The notes: generated from the sequence alone by a model not told the origin. A stretch of DNA of 33,974 nt from Vulcanimicrobiia bacterium (GCA_024281075.1 JAMXLK010000007.1:1-33974), one strand, 5' to 3'. Positions 26,126 through 33,974 are shown, numbered from the stretch's first letter. Numbers and translations are program-made.

Positions 26126-26899
26126 TTACTCTTCGCCGAGCACCGCCTCGAGTCGTGCGTCGTCGAACGGCTCGCCGCGCCGCCGCAGCTCCATCAAGAA
26201 TTCACGGTTTCCGGCCGGCCCCGTCAGCGGCGATGCGGCCAGTCCGACCGGCGTGAGCCCAAGGGCACTCAGCGCTGCGCGCAGCTCCCGCAAGACGTCA
26301 CGATGCGTTGCGGGATCGCGGACGACGCCGCCCGAACCGAGGCGCGCCCGTCCGGCTTCGAACTGCGGCTTGACGAGTGCGATCACCGTGCCGGCGTCGC
26401 GCAGGTACGCGACCGCTCGCGCCACGATCGTGCGGAGCGAGATGAACGACGTATCGACCGTGATGAGGTCGAAGCCCGCCGGAAACGCGTCGTCCGCAAG
26501 CTTGCGGAAGTTCGTGCGCTCCATGACGCACACGCGCGGATCGTTGCGTAACCGCCAGTCGAGTTGCCCGTAGCCGACATCGAGTGCGGTAACGCTCGCG
26601 GCGCCGCGCTGCAATAAGCAATCGGTAAAGCCGCCGGTTGAAGCGCCGACGTCGAGCGTTTCGGCACCGCTGACGTCGATGCCGAATGCGTCCAGCGCGT
26701 ACGCCAGCTTTTCTCCACCACGGCTCACGAAGCGGCGCGGCCGTTCGATCTCGATTTTTGAGTTCGCTGCGACGTTTTGGCCGGCTTTATTCGCAACGAC
26801 GCCATCGACGCTCACGCGTCCTTCCATGATGAGGCTGCGCGCTTGCGACCGCGTCATACCGCTGCGCTCGGCAACGGCCGCATCGAGCCGAACTTTCAT
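26126..26899 (-). CDS. tlyA: TlyA-family rRNA 2'-O-methyltransferase
   Basis: A 257-residue S4-domain methyltransferase predicted to methylate riboses in rRNA. The N-terminal S4 domain is MKVRLDAAVAERSGMTRSQARSLI and VDGVVANKAG. FVSRGGEKL carries the family lysine (Lys64). The SAM site is LDVGASTGGFTDCLL, and the remaining catalytic positions are in TVDTSFISL, LVKPQFEAG and NREFLMEL. A GTG at 26929, with AAGGTG before it, would add ten residues and overlap the acetyltransferase stop. I chose 26899 because the family begins MKxRLD. Confidence 0.94.
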   Translation of the reverse strand: MKVRLDAAVAERSGMTRSQARSLIMEGRVSVDGVVANKAGQNVAANSKIEIERPRRFVSRGGEKLAYALDAFGIDVSGAETLDVGASTGGFTDCLLQRGAASVTALDVGYGQLDWRLRNDPRVCVMERTNFRKLADDAFPAGFDLITVDTSFISLRTIVARAVAYLRDAGTVIALVKPQFEAGRARLGSGGVVRDPATHRDVLRELRAALSALGLTPVGLAASPLTGPAGNREFLMELRRRGEPFDDARLEAVLGEE

Positions 26900-26921
26900 G
26901 TACCGAGCAGCGGAAACGTAA

Positions 26922-27455
26922 TTATTCACGCACCTTCGCGTACAGTAGCATATTCATGACCTTGCCGTCCTTGATGCAGGCGCTGCGCATCGTTCCCTCC
27001 AGTTGAAAACCGGCCTTTTCGAGAACACGCGCCGAAGCCGGATTCCAAGCGATCGGCGTTGCGAAGACGCGGAGCACGTCCAGATCTTCGAACGCGTACC
27101 GGCAGATGCGACTGACAGCGGCCGTCGCGATGCCGTACCCCCAGTGCTCGGCGCCGACCCAATAGCCGACTTCCGCGGAGCATCGTTCGATGTCGCTGCC
27201 GAGCACCAGTCCGATCCCGCCGATCGCTTCGCCGTCGAGATCGATCATGAAGGTGACGCGAGGATCTTCATGTTGGATGCTTCGTAGCCATTCGTTCGCG
27301 TCGGCGAGCGAGTACGGATGCGGCATCCGATCGCGCAGATTGATCCAGATTTCGCGATCGTTCGCGTGTTTCGCCAAGGCGTGCGCGTCAGAGGGCTGCG
27401 GGGCTCTCAGCGTTACGCGGTCATTGCATCGAAGGACCGGATCGGCGGCGCTCAC
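26922..27455 (-). CDS. GNAT N-acetyltransferase, RimJ/RimL type
   Basis: A 177-residue acetyl-CoA-dependent acetyltransferase. It starts LRCNDRVTLRAPQPSDAHAL, has IGGIGLVLG and AEVGYWVGAEHWGYGIATAAV (the acetyl-CoA binding Q/RxxGxG/A region reads HWGYGIA), and ends NPASARVLEKAGFQLEGTMR. This is the Acetyltransf_3 subgroup, which includes enzymes acting on ribosomal protein N-termini and on small molecules; the substrate is unknown. The start is GTG, 18 bases after xseB. It is inserted between xseB and tlyA, which are often adjacent. Confidence 0.9.
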   Translation of the reverse strand: MSAADPVLRCNDRVTLRAPQPSDAHALAKHANDREIWINLRDRMPHPYSLADANEWLRSIQHEDPRVTFMIDLDGEAIGGIGLVLGSDIERCSAEVGYWVGAEHWGYGIATAAVSRICRYAFEDLDVLRVFATPIAWNPASARVLEKAGFQLEGTMRSACIKDGKVMNMLLYAKVRE

Positions 27456-27473
27456 GTCGCGCTCGAAAACCGC

Positions 27474-27719
27474 TTAGAACGGTATTTGGTCGTCGAGCTC
27501 GTCGGCTTTGGCGCGCTGCTTTGCGCCTTTCGCCGGCTCGGACATCGCTTCGTCGATCTGAAGCTGCGCGCTCTTGAGCAGCTCTTCACACTCGCGCGCC
27601 AATTGTTTGCCTTCTTTAAACAGCACGATCGCGCGATCGAGCTTGGTATCGCCGCTTTCGAGCTCCTTGACGATCGCATCGATTCGATCGAGCTTCGCTT
27701 CGAAGCCGCCGTCACTCAT
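27474..27719 (-). CDS. xseB: Exodeoxyribonuclease VII small subunit
   Basis: An 81-residue helical subunit of exonuclease VII. It has the family pattern FEAKLDRIDAIVKELESGDTKLDRAIVLFKEGKQLARECEELL and a charged C-terminus. It binds XseA to form the nuclease that trims single-stranded DNA in both directions. The ATG overlaps the xseA stop by eight bases. Confidence 0.95.
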   Translation of the reverse strand: MSDGGFEAKLDRIDAIVKELESGDTKLDRAIVLFKEGKQLARECEELLKSAQLQIDEAMSEPAKGAKQRAKADELDDQIPF

Positions 27720-28995
27720 CGAGCGTCACCCGTTCGACGCTTGCGGCAAGCCTCCCGTGAAAGAGCTGCGCTTCGATTTCGTCGCCGGCACGAACTTCGC
27801 GCGCGTCGCGGAGCGCGCGTCCGGCATGCGTGACGATCGCGTATCCGCGCTCGAGCGGCCCTTCCGGATTGACCGAAGCGAGCCGGCTTCGCGCGAGCGC
27901 GAGCGCATTGCTCTTTCGCGTTAGCACACGCTCCCGCAGGCCATCAAACTTTACGCGCGTCGCGGTGAGCCGCGTCTCGCGCTCGCCGAGCCGATGGCGC
28001 GGATTCTGACGCTCCAGCCGATTTTGCAGTTGTAAAAGGCGTTGCCGCTGCTGCGAGATGCGCGAGTCGATGGCCCTCCTCAGCGATTGCTCGGACCGAT
28101 CTCGACGCTGCGAGTTCCGCGTTACGACAGCGACTACAGCATAGGCGAGCTTCTCAACCTGACGGTGCAGGACGAGCGTGATTTCGGCCCACGCTCCCGC
28201 TATATGCTCGGCGGCGGCCGTCGGCGTTTTGAAAACCGCGTCGGCCACGTCGTCGGCAAGATGCGTGTCCCCGGTGTGCCCGATCGCGGTGACGACCGGA
28301 TGGCGCGACCGCACGATGGCGCGAACGACCGGCTCGGTGTTGAACGGATAACGATCTTCGTACGAGCCGCCGCCGCGCAACAGCACTATCGCGTCAACGT
28401 TTTCGCGCGAAGCGCGGTCGATGGCCTCGGCGATGTCGATTTCGGCGCCGTCGCCTTGGACGCGCGTCTCGATGAATCGCACGGCGACGTGCGGCGACTT
28501 TTCGCGCAGCGTCGTCTCGAAGTCGTCGGCGCCTTTCCCGCGCGCGGAGACGAGTGCCACGCGTCGCGGAAAACGTGCGAACTCGCGCTTGCGCGCGCGC
28601 TCGAAAAGACCTTCGGCCTGAAGCCGTTTGCGCAGCGCCTCGACTTTCGCGGCGATCGCGCCCACTCCCAGCGGCGCGATCTCGACAACGCGCAGCTGAT
28701 ACTCGCTCGAGCGTTCCCAAATTCCGATCGTGCCGGTTGCCACGACGGCGACGCCGTCGCTCACGGCGGGAAAGCGTTTCGCGTCGCTCGAGTAGACGAA
28801 ACAGCGCAAAATCGCGCGGTCGTCCTTCAGGCTGAAAAAAACGTTACCGCTCGGCTGCGGCTTCCATCCGGAAATTTCGCCGACGATTGCAATGCGCTGC
28901 AGTTCGGGTCGACGCTCCAGCCAGCGGCGGAAGCGATCCGAGAATTGCGATACGGTGAGCTGAAGAACCGGACGCGGTTCTTCGAAGAGCCTCAC
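27712..28995 (-). CDS. xseA: Exodeoxyribonuclease VII large subunit
   Basis: A 427-residue catalytic subunit. The N-terminal OB fold has IAIVGEISGWKPQPSGNVFFSLKDD. The catalytic region has VALVSARGKGADDFETTL, VLLRGGGSYEDRYPFN and AIGHTGDTHLADDVADAV. In the last motif the common GHExD is GHTGD, but the histidine and aspartate known to matter in E. coli are kept. A coiled-coil region (about 275-370) follows and the C-terminus has LERGYAIV. The GTG start overlaps the PBP stop as GTGA. Confidence 0.95.
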   Translation of the reverse strand: MRLFEEPRPVLQLTVSQFSDRFRRWLERRPELQRIAIVGEISGWKPQPSGNVFFSLKDDRAILRCFVYSSDAKRFPAVSDGVAVVATGTIGIWERSSEYQLRVVEIAPLGVGAIAAKVEALRKRLQAEGLFERARKREFARFPRRVALVSARGKGADDFETTLREKSPHVAVRFIETRVQGDGAEIDIAEAIDRASRENVDAIVLLRGGGSYEDRYPFNTEPVVRAIVRSRHPVVTAIGHTGDTHLADDVADAVFKTPTAAAEHIAGAWAEITLVLHRQVEKLAYAVVAVVTRNSQRRDRSEQSLRRAIDSRISQQRQRLLQLQNRLERQNPRHRLGERETRLTATRVKFDGLRERVLTRKSNALALARSRLASVNPEGPLERGYAIVTHAGRALRDAREVRAGDEIEAQLFHGRLAASVERVTLDE

Positions 28996-31127
28996 CGCCG
29001 GTGTCGCGGCGGCGCGCTGGGCGATTCCACGGGCTCCGGCGAATCGGTCGGCACGAGTGTCGGTCGCGGAAGGGCAGGTGGCGGCGTTGCATCCGGCGGC
29101 GGTAACGTTGGCTGCGACAGATCGGCCTCGTACGTGCCGCCTCCACGCTCGTTACGATCGCTGCCGTAGGCTTCGATCGAGCTGCCACAGCCGGTTTGCG
29201 GCTCGGTGCCTTTCAGATAATATTCGTATCCGCCGCGGCCACAGCCGGCAACTTTGGCAAGCTCCTCGGTCGGATACGGAAACTCGTGCGGAGGCGTTTT
29301 AGCCAACGCCGTTTTCATGAAGCGCGCCCAGATGCGCGCCGGTACGTTGCCGCCGTACGATTCGACCATCGGCGTATAGTCGTCGTTGCCAAGCCACACC
29401 GCGGCGACGAGATCCGGCGTGTAACCGACGAACCACGCGTCGCGAAAACTGGAGGTCGTTCCGGTTTTACCGGCGGCCGGCCGGCCGATGACCGCATTCG
29501 GATAACCGGTGCCATGGTTGATGACGTCTTCAAAGATCGACGTCATGATGAATGCGGTGCCCGCACTCACCACGTCGGTCGCCTGTGGAAACCGGTCGTC
29601 GAGCACGTTGCTTCCGAGCGAGTCCTTAACCACTCGAAACGGCGTCGGGTCGATGTGCAGGCCTTGATCGGCGAGCGTCGCATAGCCGGTCGCCTGATCG
29701 AGCGGCGTGACGCCGGACGAGCCGAGTGCGAGCGAGAGGTTCGCCTCGAGCGGCGACGTCACGCCCATGCGATGGGCGTAATCGATTACACGATCGAGCC
29801 CAACGCGCTCGGCGAGTTTGACGGCGACGATGTTTCGCGACATCGTCAGCGCCTCGCGCAGGCTAATTGCACCCATATAGCTGTTGTCGTCGTCCATCGG
29901 CGACCACGACGTGCCGTCTCCCATGGGATAACTTACCGGCGAATCATCGATAACGGTCGACGCGGGAATGCCTTCATCGATTGCCGCCGTGTAGTCATAA
30001 ATCTTGAATGACGACCCGGGCTGACGATGGGCTTGCCAGGCGCGATTGAACTGATTGTGCAGCGTGAAACCTTTGCCGCCCACCATCGCAAGGATCTCTC
30101 CGGTCGACGGACGCAGCGCGACCAGCGCGGCTTCGTGCGCCCCGATTCCCTCCGCAATCGCCTGATTAACGCCCCATGTGACCGCGTCTTGAGCGATCTG
30201 TTGCAGGCGCGTATCCAGCGTCGTGTACACTTGCAGGCCGCCTTCTTCCACGGTCGTTCTGCCGAAGAGTCGCTCGAGCTGCGCAATCGCGTACGTCGTA
30301 AAGTATGGGAAGCGGTAGCCCTGAAGCCCGGGCGTACGCTCGGCAGCGAGCTCGAGCGGCGCATCGTACGCGGCGTCGGCTTGTTCGCGGGTGACATAAC
30401 CGCTTTCGACCATCCGGTCGAGCACGTGGCGTTGCCGGTCGCGTGCGAGCTGCAAATTGGAGAATGGCGAATAATCGGACGGCGCGGCAACGATACCGGC
30501 CAGCATCGCGGCCTGACCCACCGTCAGCTTCTCGACGCTCCGGCCAAAGTACGTATGCGCGGCGGCGTCGACGCCGTACGCGCCCGCGCCAAGGTAGATG
30601 ATGTTCAGGTAGCGTTCTAGGATTTCGTCTTTGGTGTAATAGCGCTCAATTTCGATCGCGAGCAGCGCCTCCTGAACCTTGCGCGACAGTGAAACCTGAT
30701 CGTTGAGGAAGAGCCTCCGTGCGAGCTGCTGCGTAATCGTCGAAGCGCCTTGAAACTCTTGATGCGTCAAGTCCGCAAAACCGGCGCGGACGATACCGCC
30801 GAAGTCGACGCCGTGATGCCGGTAGAAATTATGGTCTTCGTTTGCAACGAATGCGTCGCGAACGATCGGCGGGATGCGGCCGAGCGGAACCCAGACGCGA
30901 TTCTCCTTGTAAACCGACGCAAGCAGCGAGCCGTCCCGGGCAAAGATGCGCGTCGAGCTGGCAGGCTGATAATCGGCCATCCGCGAGATATCCGGAAGGT
31001 TGCGCCCGTACGCCGTGATCATGCCGGCGATCGCGCCGATCGAGAAGAGCACCAGCATGAGCAGCGCGACCAAAAGGCCGCGCCAGAAACCGCCGCCGCT
31101 GCGCCGGCGCCGCTTACGCCTTGGCAT
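28992..31127 (-). CDS. Class A penicillin-binding protein (PBP1A type)
   Basis: A 711-residue bifunctional peptidoglycan synthase. A very basic cytoplasmic tail (MPRRKRRRRS) precedes one membrane helix (about 15-40). The GT51 glycosyltransferase domain has the catalytic Glu97 in ANEDHNFYRHHGVDFGG, then GASTITQQLARRLFLN and ERYLNIIYLGAGAYGV. The transpeptidase domain has SSFK (Ser372), SRN and KTGTT. A Pro/Thr-rich tail ends the protein. It overlaps nusB by 14 bases and xseA by four. Whether the tail is a binding or spacer segment is unclear. Confidence 0.95.
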   Translation of the reverse strand: MPRRKRRRRSGGGFWRGLLVALLMLVLFSIGAIAGMITAYGRNLPDISRMADYQPASSTRIFARDGSLLASVYKENRVWVPLGRIPPIVRDAFVANEDHNFYRHHGVDFGGIVRAGFADLTHQEFQGASTITQQLARRLFLNDQVSLSRKVQEALLAIEIERYYTKDEILERYLNIIYLGAGAYGVDAAAHTYFGRSVEKLTVGQAAMLAGIVAAPSDYSPFSNLQLARDRQRHVLDRMVESGYVTREQADAAYDAPLELAAERTPGLQGYRFPYFTTYAIAQLERLFGRTTVEEGGLQVYTTLDTRLQQIAQDAVTWGVNQAIAEGIGAHEAALVALRPSTGEILAMVGGKGFTLHNQFNRAWQAHRQPGSSFKIYDYTAAIDEGIPASTVIDDSPVSYPMGDGTSWSPMDDDNSYMGAISLREALTMSRNIVAVKLAERVGLDRVIDYAHRMGVTSPLEANLSLALGSSGVTPLDQATGYATLADQGLHIDPTPFRVVKDSLGSNVLDDRFPQATDVVSAGTAFIMTSIFEDVINHGTGYPNAVIGRPAAGKTGTTSSFRDAWFVGYTPDLVAAVWLGNDDYTPMVESYGGNVPARIWARFMKTALAKTPPHEFPYPTEELAKVAGCGRGGYEYYLKGTEPQTGCGSSIEAYGSDRNERGGGTYEADLSQPTLPPPDATPPPALPRPTLVPTDSPEPVESPSAPPRHRR

Positions 31128-31515
31128 TTGCTACCGCGCTCAACACGCCATTGACGAACCGCCCGGAGTCCTCGGTCGAAAACCGCTTCGCCAGCGCGAC
31201 CGCTTCATTGATCGCGACCGCTTGCGGAGTCTCGGGGCGGCAGTGTAGTTCAAAAGTTGCCATTTCCAGTAGGAGGCGGTCGATCGTCGGCAAGCGCTCG
31301 ATCGTCCAGCCTTGCAAGAGCGGACTGACGATGCGATCGGCCTCGTCGGCGTATTCGAGCGTTCCCAGCGCAAGTTCCTCGACGAAGGTGCGTTGGTCGT
31401 TGTCGGCGTTCTCGCCGACGACGTCGCGAACCGCCTCGGCGGGTTCGCGGTCGCCGATTGCTATGGAATAGAGCACCTGCAGCGCCTGCTCTCGGGCGAG
31501 GCGGCGCGAAGTCAT
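31114..31515 (-). CDS. nusB: Transcription antitermination factor NusB
   Basis: A 133-residue all-helical RNA-binding protein of rRNA antitermination complexes. It has the family's RRLAREQALQVLYS start, IDRLLLEMATFEL, AINEAVALAKRFSTEDSGRFVNGVL. The ATG overlaps the accC stop (ATGA). Placement between accC and a PBP is uncommon, though accC-nusB adjacency occurs in many bacteria. Confidence 0.95.
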   Translation of the reverse strand: MTSRRLAREQALQVLYSIAIGDREPAEAVRDVVGENADNDQRTFVEELALGTLEYADEADRIVSPLLQGWTIERLPTIDRLLLEMATFELHCRPETPQAVAINEAVALAKRFSTEDSGRFVNGVLSAVANAKA

Positions 31516-32873
31516 CGCGCGCTCACTTCGCCGTTGGTGAGAATGCGCGCGGGAATGAGCTCGACGTCGTAGCGTCCGCTGCGGAATGCCGAGCTCGCGA
31601 GAATCTCGAGGCAGATCGCGATCGTCGTATTTACCCCTTCGACGAGCGTCTCGCGCAACGCGCGTTCCATCCGCGCAATGGCGACGTCGCGCGTATCGCC
31701 GAACGCGACGACTTTAGCGATCATCGAGTCGTAGTACGGCGGAATCGTCGCGCCTGCATAGAGATGCGTATCAACGCGAATGCCCGGACCGCCGGGAAAG
31801 ACGAGCTTCGAGACGGTCCCCGCGGCGGGCGCGAAGTTGTTGCGCGGATCTTCGGCGTTGATGCGGCATTCGATGGCGTGGCCGCGCGACATGAGATCGG
31901 ATTGCGTATAGCCCAGCGGCTCCCCCGCGGCGATTCGAATCTGCTCCTTGACGAGATCGATGTTGAAGACCATCTCCGTCACCGGATGCTCGACCTGAAT
32001 CCGCGTGTTCATCTCCATGAAGTATGCCTCGTCGCCCGAGACGAGAAACTCGAGCGTTCCGGCATTGGTGTAGCCGACGTAGCGTGACGCTTGCAACGCC
32101 ATATCGTGCAATGCGTCCCGCGCCCGCAGGGAAAGATTCGGCGCCGGCGTCTCTTCGACGATCTTCTGATGCGCGGGCTTCTGTACCGAACAGTCGCGCT
32201 CGCCCAAGTGGACGATGTTGCCGAACTCGTCGCCGAGGACTTGCACCTCGATGTGCCGCGGCTCGCGAATCAAACGCTCGAGGTAGACGCGACCGTCTTT
32301 AAAGCTCGCCTCTGCCTCGGCGGTCGCGCCGGCGTACGCGCGCGCCAGCTCGTTCTCGGCATTGACGACCCGCATTCCGCGTCCGCCGCCGCCGGCAGTC
32401 GCTTTGAGCAGCAGCGGATAACCGATCGATCCCGCTGCATGCTGCGCTTCCTCGATCGAATCCAGAATGCCGCTTCCCGGCGTCGTCGCGACGCCCGCTT
32501 CGCGCACGACCCGCTTGGCCGTCGCCTTATCGCCCATCAGCGCAATCACGCTCGGCTTAGGTCCGATGAACGTCAGACCGTGGTCGGCGCAAATTTCGGC
32601 GAACCGCGCGTTCTCGGCGAGGAATCCATACCCGGGATGGATGGCGTCGCAGTTCGTAATGAGCGCCGTCGAAATAATGTTGGGAATATTCAAATACGAA
32701 CGCGCCGCCGGGCCGGGACCGACGCAGAAGGCTTCGTCGGCCTGACGAACGTGCATCGAATCGCGATCGGCTTCGGAAAAGATCGCGACGGTAGCCATGC
32801 CGAGCTCTTGACAAGCTCGATTGATGCGCAGCGCAATCTCGCCGCGATTGGCGATCAAGACCTTCTTGAAAAT
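31512..32873 (-). CDS. accC: Acetyl-CoA carboxylase biotin carboxylase subunit (probable AUU start)
   Basis: A 453-residue ATP-grasp enzyme that carboxylates biotin on BCCP for fatty acid synthesis. Motifs are FKKVLIANRGEIALRI, PGYGFLAENARFA, FIGPKP, KATAGGGGRGMRVV, ERDCSVQKPAHQK, FMEMNTRIQVEHPVTE and HAIECRINAEDP. The frame has no ATG, GTG or TTG that would keep FKKV. An ATT at 32873 gives MFKKVLIANRGE, the canonical start, with GAGG nine bases upstream. A TTG at 32858 would remove five conserved residues and has its GG too close. The usual QRRHQK is QKPAHQK, one residue longer. It follows the FolK fusion by two bases. Confidence 0.94.
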   Translation of the reverse strand: MFKKVLIANRGEIALRINRACQELGMATVAIFSEADRDSMHVRQADEAFCVGPGPAARSYLNIPNIISTALITNCDAIHPGYGFLAENARFAEICADHGLTFIGPKPSVIALMGDKATAKRVVREAGVATTPGSGILDSIEEAQHAAGSIGYPLLLKATAGGGGRGMRVVNAENELARAYAGATAEAEASFKDGRVYLERLIREPRHIEVQVLGDEFGNIVHLGERDCSVQKPAHQKIVEETPAPNLSLRARDALHDMALQASRYVGYTNAGTLEFLVSGDEAYFMEMNTRIQVEHPVTEMVFNIDLVKEQIRIAAGEPLGYTQSDLMSRGHAIECRINAEDPRNNFAPAAGTVSKLVFPGGPGIRVDTHLYAGATIPPYYDSMIAKVVAFGDTRDVAIARMERALRETLVEGVNTTIAICLEILASSAFRSGRYDVELIPARILTNGEVSAR

Positions 32874-32875
32874 AG

Positions 32876-33763
32876 TTAGCGTCCTCGCGAAATCAAAAAG
32901 AGCGCCTGTCCGTACTCGACCGCGGCGCCGTCGGTTGCCGCGACCGAAACGATACGGCCTGCGCTCGTGCTGTGTACCGGCGTTCGAATGCCGAGCGCTT
33001 CGATATAGCCTAACTCGCGATCGCCGTCGACGATCTCGCCGTCCACCGGTGCAGGCCGGCCGAGACGGAAGATTCCGACTAGATCGGCCTTGATCGTATC
33101 CACGCGCGCTGAGCCGATTTCGGTTGCGCCGTCGCCGCCCGAAGCATCGCTGGATGCGCGGCGCCGCCCTGCAGCGACTTCTACCGCATCGTCGCCGCGC
33201 TCGATGCGCACGCGCGCCGCGCCGCTCTCGGCGAGAAAGCGCGCAAGCGCGCCGATGCGCTCGGCCACTGACGAGATTTGTTGCTCGGGCATCGCCGCTA
33301 CGTTTTCGCGCTCGATACGCACGACCCCCGCGAGCTCCGATTCGGCAAGCGCGTCGCGCAGCGTCGCAAAGCGGCCGTCGATTTCCGCAAGCGGAACGAG
33401 CACGAAAGCGCGCTCGCGCAAATACGGGTGTGGAACGCGCAGATTGGGCTCGTTGAGCTCGAGATCGTCGTAAAGCAGTAGGTCGAGATCGATCGTGCGG
33501 GGTGCCCAATGCTCGTCGCGCACGCGGCCCATACGTGATTCGATTGCGCGCAGCCGATCGAGCAGCGTTCGCGCGGGCAATGCCGTTTCGATTGCGACGA
33601 CGGCGTTGAGATACCACGGCTGATCGGGATTGCCCCACGGCGCGGTACGATAGAAGGACGAGACGCGCGTGATGCTGCCGAGCGCCGCAATCTCGTGCAG
33701 CGCGCGCTCGGCGTAAGCGGCGCGATCGCCGAGATTGCTACCGATTCCGATGTATGCGAGCAC
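32876..33763 (-). CDS. folK: FolK (HPPK) fused to a BCCP-like domain lacking the biotinyl lysine
   Basis: A 295-residue two-part protein. Residues 1-157 are a complete 6-hydroxymethyl-7,8-dihydropterin pyrophosphokinase (folate pathway): IGIGSNLGDR, FYRTAPWGNPDQPWYLNAV and RTIDLDLLLYDD with Asp92/Asp94. Residues 158-295 match full-length acetyl-CoA carboxylase BCCP: an N-terminal helix starting MPEQQISS, VRIERGDDAVEV, a Ser/Gly/Asp/Ala linker, and the lipoyl/biotinyl fold from TIKADLVGIFRLGRP to VEYGQALFLIS. Where BCCP has EAMKM this has EALGI, so the biotinylated lysine is glycine 258. The frame is unbroken. An internal ATG at 33292 falls exactly at the domain junction. Its position immediately before accC suggests the second half relates to the carboxylase. 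The start is GTG, overlapping folB by 26 bases. Confidence 0.9.
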   Translation of the reverse strand: MLAYIGIGSNLGDRAAYAERALHEIAALGSITRVSSFYRTAPWGNPDQPWYLNAVVAIETALPARTLLDRLRAIESRMGRVRDEHWAPRTIDLDLLLYDDLELNEPNLRVPHPYLRERAFVLVPLAEIDGRFATLRDALAESELAGVVRIERENVAAMPEQQISSVAERIGALARFLAESGAARVRIERGDDAVEVAAGRRRASSDASGGDGATEIGSARVDTIKADLVGIFRLGRPAPVDGEIVDGDRELGYIEALGIRTPVHSTSAGRIVSVAATDGAAVEYGQALFLISRGR

Positions 33764-33974
33764 GGGTAAGCGTTACCGACGGCGTGGCACCGCCGAGTAT
33801 CCGCGGCTTCGAGAGCGACACCGTCGCCCGCACGACGCGCTCGTCGGCGAACATCGCATCGAGCAGATCGCTGCCGAGCCGTTCGAGCAGGGCATATGAC
33901 GTCGTGGATACGATGCGGATGACTTGTGCGTGCAGTGCGTCGTAATCGAGCGTTTGTGCGAGATCGTCGCTGCG
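33738..33974 (-). CDS. folB: Dihydroneopterin aldolase, C-terminal 78 residues (5' end outside window)
   Basis: The frame enters at the right edge and stops with TAG at 33740-33738. Visible sequence SDDLAQTLDYDALHAQVIRIV, followed by a helix with LLERLGSDLLDAMF and strands RVVRATVSLSKP, matches the second half of FolB, which splits dihydroneopterin in folate synthesis. FolB-FolK is a common pair. The stop lies 26 bases inside the folK fusion gene, so the two are likely coupled. The N-terminal half with the active-site start cannot be judged. Confidence 0.85.
   Translation of the reverse strand, partial: RSDDLAQTLDYDALHAQVIRIVSTTSYALLERLGSDLLDAMFADERVVRATVSLSKPRILGGATPSVTLTRARIHRNR

Noticed and set aside
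32874-33638. Frame continuing upstream of accC that would give a 708-residue protein with an Arg-rich N-terminal half
   Set aside because: It is the shifted frame of the folK fusion gene; the added part is low-complexity Arg/Ala-rich sequence and AccC homologues begin at FKKVLIANRGE.

Overview
The window is one continuous, gene-dense, GC-rich bacterial chromosome segment with almost no intergenic DNA. I see no rRNA, tRNA, CRISPR, insertion sequence or prophage. The cell is diderm: there is an outer-membrane barrel protein, a TonB-like envelope-spanning protein, two lipoproteins and a class A PBP. Universal gene neighbourhoods (rimP-nusA-ylxR-infB-rbfA-nrnA-truB-ribF and xseA-xseB-tlyA-nadK-recN), many GTG starts, a copper-amine-oxidase-type stalk domain and an archaeal-type aldolase point to a poorly sampled diderm lineage near Armatimonadota/Eremiobacterota. 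My guess is Eremiobacterota, from gene content only.

Layout from left to right. (1) 1-5507, minus strand: a phosphate-response block reading dehydrogenase, phoB, phoR, pstB, then a secreted stalk-domain porin. Three TTAA-centred direct repeats with an exact 11-bp period, resembling a Pho box, lie upstream of the porin. (2) 5570-6496, plus: class I fructose-bisphosphate aldolase. (3) 6514-7319, minus: GlsB-like membrane protein, 7Fe ferredoxin and a small zinc-ribbon membrane protein. (4) 7382-10056, plus: a SIMPL-domain protein and a ClpE-like double AAA+ ATPase with a zinc-finger/hydrophobic N-terminus. (5) 22111-10053, minus: a TonB-like protein, a hairpin-rich 5' leader with its own promoter and terminator-like hairpin, then the transcription/translation operon rimP-nusA-ylxR-infB-rbfA-nrnA-truB-ribF, with a TlpA-like lipoprotein and a seven-repeat propeller lipoprotein at its end. 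(6) 22178-23611, plus: pyruvate kinase. (7) 33974-23613, minus: folB (partial), folK fused to a BCCP-like domain, accC, nusB, PBP1A, xseA, xseB, a GNAT acetyltransferase, tlyA, nadK and recN, tightly packed and probably co-transcribed.

The least ordinary items are these. FolK is fused to a complete biotin-carboxyl-carrier-like domain whose biotinyl lysine is replaced by glycine, directly upstream of biotin carboxylase. accC and ylxR appear to start at AUU and AUA codons. The rimP-nusA leader carries at least seven consecutive hairpins. The lone porin has a likely Pho box. The Clp ATPase has an unusual N-terminus and a shortened second AAA domain. Genes in the minus-strand operons are often joined by 4-base NTGA stop/start overlaps, which suggests widespread translational coupling.
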